Shown here: positions 40,301 to 55,300 of the stretch, piece by piece
How positions within the stretch are numbered: position 1 is the first letter of the stretch
How the letters are laid out: every line of letters starts with the position of its first letter
NCBI GenBank assembly: GCA_034509925.1
Contig: CM067533.1
Coordinates: forward strand, 4,154,035 to 4,218,034
Source of the DNA: Hirudinaria manillensis
Taxonomy: Eukaryota; Annelida; Clitellata; Hirudinida; Hirudinidae
Length of the DNA stretch: 64,000 nucleotides
Direction of reading: 5' to 3'
Notes under the pieces: generated by a model
What the model saw: only the letters and a program-made list of their open reading frames with translations
What the model was told of the DNA's origin: nothing
The model's database searches: none
Translations under genes and position numbers: made by a program

Positions 40301-43300
40301 CTCTCATCATCCACCTTGATACTGCAACTCACTGTTGTAATAATTGACTTATGCCTTTGCTGTAAAATTCTAAACAGCCTCATTTATTTGGACCTTCACC
40401 TCTGTTTACTGCTCTACCTGGCTACAAGGGGTCATTCCTTCAACTTAAAGACTGGACTATGAGAGATTGATGCTTTTAAATTTCATTTTATAAATTGTGT
40501 TGTACTAGCTTGGAACCCTATGCCTCAGGAAATTGTGAATTCCATTGACATCAACTCATTCCAAGTCCTGAAAATTCCTAGACACCATCGATGATGATAG
40601 CTGTAATTACTACTAAAAATATAAGTCCAATTTCCAGTGTGAACAAATTATTGTAAGAATTTTGCAAAAAAAAACCCTTATAGCTGTCATAGGAAAATGG
40701 GGCAGATGAGATTATAAGACCAAATGCTGCATATTGTGGTTAAAATTTACAGGCTATCAAAAAATCCAAAATCAGATTAAGGAAGTGATGTGCATAATAA
40801 TAAGCATAATAAGGAAAGCTTCCATAGCTGAAGGAAATAAGGTCCAAACAGGGAATATCTGCTTAAAGTAACATCTGACTGATGAATGGCCCATTCCTGA
40901 AAACATTTCGAAATGGGGAATTCCTCTGAGAATTCATATGAGCTGAGACAGAATACCACAAAAGACAGAAAAGTATTTTGCAAAATATGTACTTTTATCT
41001 ACTTACACTTGAATAATAAAAAATAAAACACATCAGTTTACAGAATATAAGCAATGACCTATAGTCATCATATAAGTGCTTGTAAAGAATTTCCATTATT
41101 TGGTTCCTTAAGAAAGTATTAAATAAGTAAATTTAAAAAATACTTTATCTTAGTAGAAAAATGCTCTATTACCTGATTCTTTCTGAGACTGTTCAAGATT
41201 AGGAAACTCCAAAAGTAATTTACTGATTGTGAATTGAAGCCACATGGACACTGTGTCTTGATAAATGCTTTGTTCACCTTTGACGTGGAATGACAAATCT
41301 TCTGATAAGCCCTCTGACATATTAGCAACATCCTTATAGCAAGAAGAACATTGGCTTGGAGAAAATTGTTTAGTGTTTATCATACTGACTAAACAATTTA
41401 GAGTTTCTACACTATCTTTCACTGCTGTTTTCAACTTTTTTGATAAATCCTCAAATAAAACTATCTGTTAAAACCAAAGCATGATTTTAATATATTATGT
41501 CTTCAAATGAAAGTGGAATGAATAAAAAGCAGACTTGTTTAGCATGCAAAGAAATGTGGGCAACATCAGCATCACAATGCAAACATAATGACATGTGATA
41601 AGTGTCCATATTAGGGTTATGGTCTATTTCTAAATTTGTAGATCCTAAATTTAGTGCCAGTGTTGAGCAAATTGTCAGTGAATCCATGAATGAAATTACT
41701 ATCCCATGACCATGGAGGCTGTACATGCTCATGGAACTGAGTGTCAATTTCCAAGGCAATTTAATTCCTGTCAAAATGAAAAAAAACTTTGAATGTAAGA
41801 TATTAGATAAGCCTATTTATTCCTAATTAGGTTTATATAGCAGAATGCTAGAGGCTGACTCTCATTTTATGTTAAGTCAGAGAAAAAAAGAGGCACATGA
41901 AGCTGACAATTTCAAATTTCAAATTACTTCAGCATGTGGTTCAAAGTTAGGCATAATTTATTAAACTAAAGTAACAACTATATTCAACAAAGAATGCCCA
42001 CAGAAACACTTTCTTCGTAATTACAATATCACCACACTTATAGATTATACAGTGGTAGAAAAAATGTTATGGCCTACTCATTTATATTATATAACTTCCT
42101 TAAAACTAAACATACCTTGCAGCAATTATGTAACTTACAGCAATTATGTAAGTTATAGTTTATTGACATCCTGCAAAATTTCTTTTCATTTAGATCAATG
42201 ATGCTTGTAAATTAATCAATTGAACAAATTTTGGTATGGAAATAACTAGATGACCACTTCCCTTTTAGGCCCATTTGAGCTTGTTAAAAATTGTTGTTAA
42301 AGGAATCAAACATGAAATTACCATTGAGAAGGCTATATAATAGGGATTAAAATTCAAAACTTCCTTTATGAACAAGACTATAAACCATATCACCTCACCA
42401 TCATCATCAAAACTTCCTTTATTATATATTTTGATCATGAAGAAGAGACCAAGTTTGACTGAAGAAGAGAAAAAGCAAATTAAGGCATTAAGGAAAGCAA
42501 ATTATTCAATAAGAATGATTGCTAAAGAGTTGAAACATCAAGGGGTGCTATCAAACATTTTTTGGATGATCCAGAGTAGCATGGGAAGAAGTACGCTGGT
42601 GGAAGACCAAGAAAACTCTCAAAACAGAGTCAGAGACATCTCATCAGAGAGGCTTCACGAGGTAATCTTTCATGTAAACAATTGAAAGAGAAGTTAGAAT
42701 TAAATGTCCATGTGAGGACAATATGTAACTACTTAAATTCAAGTGGCCAGTTGAAGTTTGAAATGAGAAAACGAGCTCCAGCACTGAATGATCATCACAA
42801 GGAAAGATGTCTACTTTGGGCCAAAGGGATGGTGAATTATAATGAAAAGTGGGCGAGTGTGATTTTCTCAGATGAGAAAAAAATTCAACTTGGATGGGCT
42901 AGATGGCTATATATTATACTGGCATGACTTAAGGAAAGAAAAATGTCTTTTTTAGCAGAAAACATGGAGGAGGTTATGTGATGATCTGGGGAGGAATCTC
43001 TTCATCTGGGAGGACTGAATCGGTGCATTTGAAAGGAAGACAAGACTCCAAGAAATGTATAAAAATGCTCAAGGATCATCTCGTCCCTTTTGTTGGAGCA
43101 AAAAATATGAGTTCCAGCAAAATAATGCTCCAATTCATGTTTCAAGAACAAGAGCATTTTTCCAGGAGTCCAAAATGCAGGTTATGGGGTTCCCCAGACC
43201 TAAATCTAACTGAGAATATCTGGGGCATTCTCTCATGAGCTGTGTATGCCAATGGTCGCCAATATCAGAATGAAAATGAGTCAAAAGAGGCAACTTGGAT

Positions 43301-46300
43301 GGCCTGGAAGGAACTGGATGAAAACACGTCAAAAACGTCATTTCACCAATGAAAAACAGATGTATAAAAGTCGTTTTGAACAAAAGAAGAACTATATGCT
43401 GTGAAGAAATTAATTTATTTGATTTAAAATAAAATTTTGTTGAAAAAACACTTAAATTGTCATTTTTTCTATGAGTGACCATAAGCATATTTCTATGCCT
43501 AAATATGATTTTTTGTTGAATTTACACTTAATTCTTAGTCAAAGTAAAACAATTTAAGATATATATTCTGTGTTATACTATATCCGCTTATTTTGGGCTT
43601 TGTAGGACCTTTAAAATCAAGGTTATCATAAAAAAAAAAAAGTGGTAGGTCATAGAGTTTCTCCTACCACTGTAGTTCTAAAAACATTAACAAACATATA
43701 ATAACCTGTGGCAGAAGGAGTTTTTATAGGAATGGGAGGAGGTGATTCAAGCATTGATGTTCCTGTGCTTGTAACATCAATTTTGGGTAGTAAAAACACA
43801 AAAACTTCAGACAAGCAGCCAGAATTATAAAGGGAATGAAGCATAATAGGAATATTCACTGTGGGTGAAGTTGAATAAATATATTGGGAAGGCAAAAAAA
43901 GGCAGCTGTTTCCAAAATTGATCTGTGATAAAATAAATTAAATTTAATACTCATAAAGAATTGTAAATAAAAATTAATCATCAAAGTGAAAGGCTTGAAC
44001 CCTTCAAGCATTATGCAGATCCTTAACTTTTGCATCCCAACTCATTCCAAAATGCAAGCCTTTTTACAAAGAACAAATATTCAACCTGATTTATCATTTA
44101 TCCTCAAATAAAATCAAAATTATAATAGCATATTTCTTCAACCAAACCAGCCTACATCTAAAGGACTATTCAAAAATTTCATTATTGATTTATTGTTATG
44201 TCAGTAACTCTCTCCTTATCTGTTTAATATTATTGACTAATGTCCTTTCTAATGTTATATTATTTGAAACTCTTCTTTAGACCTCAAACAACAGGAATCC
44301 TTAAGAGGCTTAAAACACTTAGGCCCTTTAGCATTGATGTTTTCTGGGGGTGGGTCTGATGATCATCAGATGTTATTGTCATCTTTTTTTTTATTTTGAG
44401 ACTCTATGATGACTTCAGCTGTGGGGAGACTATTGTCACCCTTAATTAGGCTGATCCAATATTGTTCACACTAAAGATTCACTGTACTAGCTGACACACA
44501 AGTATGCCTATGACTATTCCTTAAGTTGATTCCTTTCATTTCTATCAATGTTTTTGGTTAATCAGCTAAAAAAAACATAAATGAGAATAGCAACCACACT
44601 TTCTGCTTTTGTATAACTAGCAGAAACCATTAAGAATGAAGAATGGTTTGAAAATTGGGCAGTTATGAGCACCTCAATTTCAAGAGATCTTAATAGTTGG
44701 TAAATAGTAGTAAGGTATCTGTGCCAGTGAGTTAAATCTGTTGGTCTGTCAGCTTCAAGACCAACTGCAGCAAAGGTATTCTGTTCCAAGTTATGGCTAC
44801 CAGATTCGGAACCTGGGAAAACAGAATCAGATAATCAATATTAAATATATCACATTCTCCTTTAAGACAGATTTGAATACTTGAAGACAGAGATTTTCAT
44901 TTCAGTCATCTGTTGTCTAAAAATATTTTCAAAGATTAAATAACATACCAAAATGTGAAGAATTTAGAGGATCTGTAGCAAATGCAACTTCTGCATCCAG
45001 CGTGATGCTTTTTTCCACATTTCCAAATTCCTGCTTGGGAAAGTATGACAGCCAATCATAAAGGATAGGATCAAGCAAGAGAGAAAATCCGAGAATTTTA
45101 ATGAAAATCCCCTCATAAACTTTAAAAAAATAACATCTATTAGATAATCATATATTTATCACACAAAACACTTGAGAAACTCACCCCCAGGCCTAGAATT
45201 CTTGCTCAACTGACATGAAAAAGTTAGTAAATCACCTAAATTTTCCTTATGTAAAGGCTTTGATGTATCAGAAAAAAATTTCGATCCGTAGTTGAGCTCA
45301 GTCATGTCCAATGGGCCATAAAATAAAGGCAGAAGAAATTGTTTCTCATGCTCTGATAGTTTCAATAATTCAATTGTTATTAACATATACATTAAATCAT
45401 AAACCAAAACTGAATCTACCAATTCTAAGCATGAGGGCAAGAATTGAGGTAATGCATCCTGAAAAAGCATGCAATTCTTTATTCTCCATGTAATGTGATT
45501 CAAAACTTGGTATTGTTATTTCTAATGAAAGCAATGATGCAGGACCTAGCAAAACATTTGTAAATGTATTTATATTTTGAACATGTTGAGATATTTTAGT
45601 GACAAGCAATCACTTTTTTCATAAAAAACATCATTTATGAGTGAAAGTGAATCCAATATCCTATGATCCACAGGTTGGAAAATCCATGACCCAAGGATGT
45701 AGCTGATAACAAAAATTTGTGGCTTGGATAAACTAAAAGTAATATTTTCCCCTTCCAACAACCAATCTCTTTCAGGTTGAAATGGCTCTTTCCTATAAAA
45801 ATTGAATAATATGTGAATAATAATAATAATAATATATGCTCTGACTAACAAAATCTCCAATACTAACCACAAATTACAGTAAATCAATGAGTTTTGCTGA
45901 AGTTTTAAATTCATTGAATGAGCTATGCACTTCTTCTCCAACTTTGCTTGGTCCATTAATTGCAAATGAATATTCCACCTATCAACCTTACAAAATATGT
46001 TGCAAATGTTAAAATAGCATATTAAATCTCACAAAAATGATCCTTCCTACAGTTTTGTAAATTATTTAATTGGACTTATAATCACATACCTTGTTAAACA
46101 ATGTTAAATTGTTTATTTGCTTTATTAATTTCAGAACTTGAAACTCTCTTCAAGCACCTGCAGGAATCCTAAGAGAGGTAGCCCCTTCAGCCCTTGAAAC
46201 CTCTTAAGCTCTTCGAGGCCAGGCCACTCCTGCTGATCAAGTAGGCATTTTTGCTTGAACTTCCTTTGCCCCTTCCCACAACCTCTCTTTTCAATAGCAC

Positions 46301-49300
46301 AGTACCAACCAAACTCTTCAACCTCTGACACTTATACTTGTTGAACTGAACTCATCTCACACTGTAACTTTTCTCAAGACTTTAATCCTCTAACTCAAGT
46401 GCATAAGAACCACCACAGGAGCCAGAGTGTCAGGGACCTGTCTATAGGGTTGACTCTAAAGTTAAGGATACTTTCCCACTGGGGAAATAATTAAGAGCAA
46501 TTCTATTTATTTTTAAGATTTAAATGGGTTATTGGTTTCCCAGGATTAGTTGGAGGGGGCAGATGAGGAATATTAAGGAACATTCTACTTAATGTGACTG
46601 GACAAATGGACCAGGTTTGACTGAAATGAGTTGGAGCGAGTAACTGGGAATACAAGTCTCAGTCTGAGAGAGAGTCTATATGTCTGAGAGTGAGAAGTAC
46701 TGAAGAGTTGTGGAGTTGGCAAAGTGTGAATGTGTGTTGTAAAGTTCCAAGGACATTATTAAAAATTCCTTGTAGATAATCTGTTACCTAGAACTATATT
46801 CTAGTTAAGGCTGATTTATTGATAAAATAAGTTACATTTTTCTGGAAAGGACTGAGTTTAAACTTCTTTGAGTTTGAAAAAAGTTATGCTCCCCCAACTC
46901 AAAGAGAGAGATATTGACACAGCAAGAGGTTCACATACAGTCCCTTTATGCTGACATATCAGGAGCCCTACTTTGCCTTCTCATTGATTAGCATCCTCAT
47001 TGGCTGTAGTATGGAACCTTCTCATTGGCTGCATGCAACCAATTGACTTGCAAAAAAGTTCTAAAACCATTTACACCAGACACAAAGGTAGATCCCTGTG
47101 TGGCAGAGTAGAGCTGCTGACTAGTCCCCTCATACCAACTTATATGTCAAAACTATATGCTGCAGCAGATTTTTCTTCAGATTGCTGCTTGCTCCCAATC
47201 TGTTTTCCCAGGCCACTGTCAGCTCTGCCAGGATAAATGTGTCTATCTTAATTGATGACAACATTAGGCCTCAGGCCACTTTCACCCAGCAACTGGGGAT
47301 GGTATCTCATCCCACCAATGTCAGCTGCTAGTTCCTGGCTGTTTGCACTCTTGGCACAATACCTGATCCTCCATGGTTCATGGTTATCGCACCAAGTAAT
47401 TTGGCCATGGGCCAAGACAGAGCTGCAGATGGTACGGACAGTGGCTGAGGGTTTGTATTTCACCACAGAGCACACATTTGTCATCTTTCATAAGCTTCCA
47501 TCTTTGAGGATTACCTTGAGGGCAGTGTATCATAGATTGAAGAAGGCCAATCTGAAAGGGTCATAATCCATATTTCTTTCCACATGATTGACATCTGCAG
47601 GGCATCCTCCCATATGGCCCATTGTCCCTGTTGGGTTTGCTGAGCTGCTTTTGCAATCCACTCACTCTTCACATCCTCCTTCTCTCCTGGATTATTAACA
47701 AGTCTCTGACTGGTAAGCTTACCTTTGTAGATGGACTACCTTTCTATACTACTGTTGGCACTCATCAATTTTTTCCATCATGTTACTCTAATATATTTCT
47801 TCCAAATCACATAACAAAATTCAATTAAAGGCTTATCTAAGCTAAATCTTGGACAAAATTAATCTATCCAGTGTTTACAAAAAATTGCTTCTTAAATTAG
47901 TTAATATACACATCATTAACAATTATTAATATTTTCAGGAAGGTTGGTACCCAACAATTCCCAAAACTAATTTTTGTGTTAATGCAATAAAAAGTACATT
48001 ATAAAAAAAAACAACCTTGATAAATAGAGAAGAATAGCAATGCTTCATTTCTTGTGATAATTCTCCAAAAATGGTGCAATTTCTAGGAAGTCTGGGATAT
48101 TGTGGATTAGAATAAATAAGATCCACTCTCTCACAAACAGAGACAATTGCAGGCATGCCAGTAGATCCTCGCGATGTAATTCCCAATGACTTGTTCAACT
48201 TTATAAGACAATATTCAAAATTTATGCTTGTGCATGTATCTATTATAGTGGTTCACAAATATATGGAAAATATTTCTTTTTAGTTTCTTGATTAGAACCC
48301 ATCAATTGATAACAATATAGGTAACAGAAAATGGAGTGAATTTTTATGAAAACTGAAGAGGATTTAGAAGTTGAACAAAGTTGTTAATAGCTTGAAATTT
48401 ATCAGTTTCAAGACCTTAATGTGCTTTATTTTGCCTTAAATATATTAATAAGTCTAAATTTTAACATTAACTAAGAGAAGCCCCAACTAATGCTGTTTTA
48501 GCCTATCTAAATGAATAGAATATTTCCCAGAAGATCAAGGGTTTAAGCTTTGACACAACATCAAGTAATCAGGAAGATTGTGTTTTGGTTGGACAAAATT
48601 GGTGTCTTATTTGGAGTCACCACTTGATAGAAAGAGTTTTTAAACCTTTAAGGTGCCCTGAAGATTCAAACATTTCAGTCAGCAGTGGTTCCAAACTGAC
48701 CATAGTTGTATTGTATGGCTTCTGGTAAGGGAGAAATTCACTGGTTTAGAATACAATGCAAAATCTATTAATTTATCCAAGAATTTTGCCAACATATTTA
48801 CTGGGGAATTCTCATACAAAGTTCACTTTTAATTGCCTGGTGTACCATATTGTGCCCCTTCAGATGCACATATTCTTTACTGTTAATAAGCATAGATATT
48901 TTTCTTGTTGCAGCAAAGTTTTAAGCTTCAGAAGCACCTGCAAATGATCTTCATTATATACAACTGTCAGAATATAGCAATCCAGGTTTAAACCATGGCA
49001 GCACTCAGTTGAGATTGGTGGTATTTATAAAAACAAAGTTAACCTTACTTCCTATACCAAAATGTTGATAATGTAAATTACTAAATTTACAAGAACTTTA
49101 AGGATCTGAAGATCTATCCTAAAAACTCATTGACAAAGGTGATTTCATTGTCTGTGCACCAAACTAAGCTATTTTGTCTAATACAGAAACATTTTTTCCA
49201 GTCTTTTCTTGACTCAATCATTCTTTAAAATGCCTTCAGACATGGAATCCAATGAAAATTTCAAACAGCACAAAAAATAGTTCAGCCATTGACAGTTGTG

Positions 49301-52300
49301 AAAAGTTGTCATAGCAGAAAAAGATGTGAAATTAATTCAGTACCTAAGCACAATAAAGATCAGAAATAAAGATCAGAAGCAGTTTCTACTGCTAATATTA
49401 CAGGAGCACCAAAAACTGCTTACTGCTTCCTGATGCATCAAAAATCTCTGTAATTCGTATACTCAATTGACTCCAGAAAGTTATTAGTTATTGATGAAAA
49501 TGCTTAGAAATAACAATAACTTCATCTTCAGTAATCTCATCTCTTTCTTTATGACTGATTGTTGAGAGCCCTACTCACAACTGCCATGGAACCCTTGGTA
49601 TTGCCCTTGAGAGAAACAACAATGGTGTGCCCAGTTCTACAGTAGAAAAAGTGGAGAGCCTCTGACCATAAACTTTTAATATGGAAAACCATTTTCCCAG
49701 TCTCTCACCATGTAGTGAATGCAAGTAATACCAGATATTGCAGAAATTTTGAAATACCTCTCTTCAAGCAATTTCTCCTTTTACTGATCCAGAAACATGG
49801 GGTTCTGTGAACATGGATCATATGGCCATTCTCTATGATGCCACTCTCACCAAGGCGGTTGAGAGATCCCTCCCTCAAGTAACTCCCCACTTCTATAAAT
49901 GCAGGCACCCATGGTTTGATGCTGAGTGCATGAGGGGAAGACTTCATCTGACTCAACTACGATGAATGCATGCTACAACCGAGAACATCCAATCTTGTGC
50001 TTGCATGTATGCCTTCTGCACCATAAGTGACAAAAATACTACAAGTGCATAGTAGAGGTTTGCCATCCTGCCAGAAGATGGGAGCTCATTGGCAATGCTA
50101 GCCTTGGTAGCATAACAAACAGATCCACTGCTTCAGCACCTGTCTGTCTATTGCAAGTACCTTGATAAGCTAGCTGACATCTGCTCACCTACAAGTGATG
50201 CTCCACTGCCTCATTTCTGCCCTTGTGCCACAAATTCAGAGTTACTGCAATTTCAGCCAACCACCATAGACTAGATTTGAGAGTTCAATTCCCTCCCTGC
50301 CAAGCAATCAAGATTTGATCCAACACCCACTTGGCGACTCAGGAAAGCCTCGCATGTTCCTGCCCCATTCACCATGCATCCATTCAATAAATCTTTATTC
50401 CAAATTTGGGCCAAGTTCCCTAGTCCTTCAAGACTGCACAAGTTTGGCCCATACTCAAGAAACCTACTCTCATCCCACAAGCACCTTCATCATACCTACC
50501 AATATCAAATCTTAGCATCATCTCAAAGCTTTTGGAGCACCTCATGCTCAGGCCCCTCCTTTTATACCTCAATGCACTTCTTCCCACCACTCAGTCTGCC
50601 TACAGACCGTACCATTTCACTGAGACTGCCATCCTGAAGGTCATGTCCAATATGTGTGCACTTACAGGACATGTCTCCCTTCTCCTATTGCTAGACATAG
50701 CAGCAGCCTTTGACACCGTGGGTCATAGTATCTTCATCACCAGGTCAGATAAAGCATTAGGAATTTGTCAAAATGCACTTCAGTGGCTCAAAACATATCT
50801 GTCAGAATGATATGAAACAATATTGTCACCATATTCGGTTGGTACCCTGCACTTTATGCAAATGGGTGTTCAGCAGGGTTCAGTCTTAGGACTGATACTC
50901 TTCACCTTGTATATGGCTAATATTGAGGGCATTATCTCCAAATATGGACTCTCCAGTCACCAATATGCAGACAACACTCAGATTTATGACCACAGTAGTC
51001 TTGAGGATGCCCCAACCCTCTTTAATCTGATTTCCTTGATGAAATTGCTTCCTGCACAGCATCCAAACAACTACTTTACTCTGACAAGACAGAGACAATC
51101 TGGTTTGGCACCCCTGGTCGACTCAGTTGGATTAGTGATCTCCCACTCCAACTTGTGGGCTCATCTGTTACTCCTTCAGTTAGTCAGAAATCTGAGGGTC
51201 TACCTAGACTCTTGCTTGTCCACCAAACCCCATGTCAATTGGGTTGCCACCATCTGCTATGCCAAACTTGTCCTCTAGCAAGCAAAGCCATTCCTGCTGC
51301 CTGAGGCCTTTCATTCTCTTACTGTGCAATTCATACTTGCATGGCTTGACTATTGCAACTCCCTGCTGGTCAACACTAGGTCTTCAACACATATCAAGTT
51401 GTCATGAACACATCCACCCAACTCATAATCAGAGGGAGGTCATTGCCCCAATTCTGGTGAACCTTCATTGGGTAAAGACAGAATAACAAAAGATTGCTCA
51501 CCTGGCCAACACAGGTTATGCCCCTCAGTATCTAACTGCATTACTCGCAAGCACTATGGCTGTTTCTGGTAGGGAGTCACTCCATTCCTCTGACAACAGG
51601 ACCCTAGTCATTCCAAGGTCTCAGACCGGGTTACCAGGCTTTCTATGGCATCAATCCTAAGACATAGAAAGAACTTCCTCTGAACATTCATCTGGCTCAG
51701 TCATCAGAGGTCATCTGATCCAAACTCAGTTATTTAAGCAATTGTACTGATTCTGTTTATTTTCTCTTAACATGATTACTTTTTATCAGTTTTCTCATGT
51801 CTTCCACAATATTCCACTTTAATTTTATTCTTTAATTTTCCTTTTATTCTACTAACTATCTGCCAGATTGCTTTCTTTGTCCAATGGAAATGTGTGTCAC
51901 TGCTTTACATCCCTTTGGGTTAAAATTGAGATTAAAAATCAGATAAATAAATTTAAATGTAGATGTATAACAATGCACAAATGCTTAGAAATTATATGCT
52001 TTGTGCAACCTGTAAATATTATTTGATTTGATCACATTTTTTTTTATAAAATTACTACTTTTGGTGGTAGTTCACAATAGTAGGTTCTAATCTAGAACAA
52101 AAATGTTGGACCACCCAAATATAAATACAAAATTGATCACTATAACCTTGCTTAAATAACTCTGCCACTGGCATTTGCAATCAAATAACTCAGTATATGC
52201 TGGATAAAGATAAATTGTTGGGTAAGAGAAGGAAACAAAATATCTGGATGGAACGGCACTAAGTTCTAATTGTGACGATTCCCCCTCAGAGAACTTTGTT

Positions 52301-55300
52301 TCAACAGATCCTTCAAAAATCAAGATATCAGTAGTTTCAAAAAATAATAACAAATGTGAATAATAAATAAATAGAAGTCATATGAACCTGAAGCTGCACA
52401 CAAATCACTATTTGAGAAAAGGTTACTAAGATGCTGGAAAATGTTAAATAATCTGGTAGTAACTCTCAAATCTGATTTTCCAACATAAAACCTAAGCAGA
52501 AGCCTTTCTTGACCACTCAATTCATTTGATGAAAGATCAGATGTTGCATCATCTGTATTTGTTGGAAAATTATTTGAAATAATTAAGCCTAGTAAAAATT
52601 ATGAAAATTAATAAATGCAGTTTTGAGAAGATAGCTAACCTTCATCTGCAATGTGAATTGTTGAAACAAAATTCATCCAAAAAAAACTAAAATTGTTTCT
52701 GGCATAATCTTCAGAAAACATTAAAATATGTTCATCTTCCGAAGTTGGAAAAGGCTCATTTTCAAAACTTTCATTGAATAGAGACTTATGAAATTGGCTA
52801 TAAGTTGTTATAGAAAGTACATCTTCTCCACCTTTGAAAAATGGCTCAACCTAAACAAATAAAAACAAATTATTTACATGTAATGCATTTGTAATCATTT
52901 AATCTTTTCAAAAATGAGTCAAGGACGATCACAGTCTTGCCTATCACCTACTCAAACATAAAGCAATAATTGCCAAATCATAATCATTACTAAATGGTAC
53001 ATGAAAATTGAGATAGTGGATAAAAGCAGTGGAATAGCCAGGACTATGATGATGATTGGATGTTGGAATGAATAGGTGTGTTTTGGTGAATCCTACATAA
53101 AAACAATAGTCTGATTTTACATGGTTTTTTCTGTGTTTTATTTATTTCTTGCAAAATATTTATATATTAATACTGTTAATGAGTTATAATTACTGTTATG
53201 TCTTCAAATGATATTCAAACATGCCAAAACATTACTAGGCCACCCATAAGTGTATTAGCCAAGCAAGTGGTATCAGTGACCCCTCCTGATAGGTTGTTGG
53301 TTTAAACTTTTAAAAGTTAAGAACATTTTGCAAGGCTCCAACTTAATGAGTAAGAGGCTTGTCAAGGGATATATTAGTGTTGACTTTTAATTAAGTTTCT
53401 CATCAGTTAGTCTGCTTGCCGATTGTTGGCTATGATGATTGACAGAAATTCTAGAATATTCCATGGATGATGATTAGTTAGTTCAAGTGAATGGATGGTG
53501 TCTCAGTAAACTCTATATAAGGACAAAGATTGATTTTTTGAGGAGAATATATGGAAAAGCATGAAGAGTGTAGCAAAGAAATATGGGATTGAGTTTTGAG
53601 CATGCAGCCATTTTGTTTATCCTGCATGTTTTTCTGTAAATAATACGAAATATTTTGCTTGAGGAGTAACCTTTTAGCTACAATTTCTTGACCTTTCACC
53701 TTGTTTTTCCCCAAAAAAATTCTGAAGTTGCTTGCATTGATTCTGTTTTTCCTGTAAGAGCTAACTCTCTTCTTGACTGTTTTGTTCTAGTCACTATGAA
53801 TTTCCATTTTGATTTCTCAACTCCTCTTCTCTGGCAATAACTGGTGCATCCCTGTGGCATATCCATTTTCTTTTGTGGTGTCAAGTGGATCTTTCTTTGC
53901 CTTGCTCACAGCAGCTATGCTCTCCATCCATGTTGTGTACCTCTTGTCTATCAAATTTTGTTTTGTTTTTTGTTCAATTGTGTGATTCAGTAAATCTTAA
54001 AATTCTTTAGTGGCAGATTTATGGTTTGGTAGTTTCCTATAACAAATTGTTTCAGATGAATTTCATTGTCAATATTTTCGGTTTCAGGAAATTTGATGTA
54101 ATTTGTTGGAGTTTTAGCTTGATTACTGGACTCTGGAGTGTTACTTTTGCAGATGATCTCATGTTACTGTCATCAACTGATTTTGGCATGGAAGTGATGC
54201 TGAAGCAGCTGGATTCAGAAATTCAGGTAGCGCTAATCATGAAACTTGGCAAACACACATGGAGGAGAACCGAAGTAGTCAGCTAGTGGAAACAGTGGAC
54301 CATTAACCCCACACCATACGTAAAACTGCAGGATAAAGAAATCAAGTCTCTGAGCATAACAGACACTTACAAGTACCCTGGAGAGCAGACATGGCCAAAA
54401 ATTAAATATGCTTCACTTGAATACAGGATTCTGTAGGTCCTCCATTCAATATGACATGCTCCACTCACCCAATTCCAAAGGATGTATATTTTGAAAACAC
54501 ACTTGTTGCCAAGTTACCTCACTTTTGAAAAAGTTTCTCTGTGGGGTCTAAATGCTGCTGATGTTGAAAGTGCACTAAAAGTCAGGTGGCTACAATTGCC
54601 AAAAGATGCAATGAATGCATACTTCATGCCTCTGTTAGTTTTTGCTGGAATAGGGGTTCTCCAACTATGACACTGGATCCCCGAGGTCAGAATCAGATGA
54701 CTGACAAAGGTTTTGCAGCAGGAAAAGCAGAACAGGGATGGCTTTACCATGGACATGTTGCATCAAAATACAACAGTCATGAGTGAAGTTAGAAGATTCA
54801 GAAGGCCACATGTGAAGAAGGACAATGAAGTTCAACCAATGAAATCACGGCATCTGGCAACTGCCAAACAGCCGGCATATGGTGTCAACAGGATGCCAAC
54901 CCCACAGTTTCTACAATGCATAGAGGTCCTCTGTAATAAGTTGCATTTGGCAAGGAAATGTCTGATTGCCAATACAACTTGTGATGCCAGCTGTGGTGAA
55001 ATGGAATCATTGGGCCACATTACACAGAACTGCCATGGAACTGATGGCCCTCATCATGCCAGACACGATAACTTGGTCGTGCGCTGGCAACCAACAATGA
55101 GAGATTGAAACTGAGAATTCAGACAGTGAATGGAACAAGAATTCCTGCATGGTGCAAGTCAGAATACATTGTTTGCAGTGATTTTCGACACCTTAGGATT
55201 AGACTATTTTCATGAGTTCAAGGTGAAAAAGTACGACAAGCCTGACATTCACAAGTGGATGAAACAAAACAATCCCTTTGATAGTGCAGGATACCAGTAA

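Larger units (their letters stand above)
42050..43672 (+). mobile_element. Tc1/mariner-type DNA transposon, 1,623 bp, TA target duplication
   Basis: The ends are inverted: the left begins CAGTGGTAGAAAAAATG and the right end, read backwards, begins CAGTGGTAGGAGAAACTC. Both ends are flanked by TA (42048-42049 and 43673-43674). The interior carries a broken Tc1 transposase in the plus direction. It contains a LINE-derived 37-bp insertion near its 5' end (see separate entry). The CAGTG start, TA duplication and length are standard for Tc1. It is antisense to VPS13B and within an intron. Confidence 0.93.
41768..43705 (-). other. VPS13B intron 15 with a Tc1 element
   Basis: The 1.94-kb intron is almost entirely a Tc1 copy (42050-43672). 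Without the insertion it would be about 315 bp. Confidence 0.85.
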
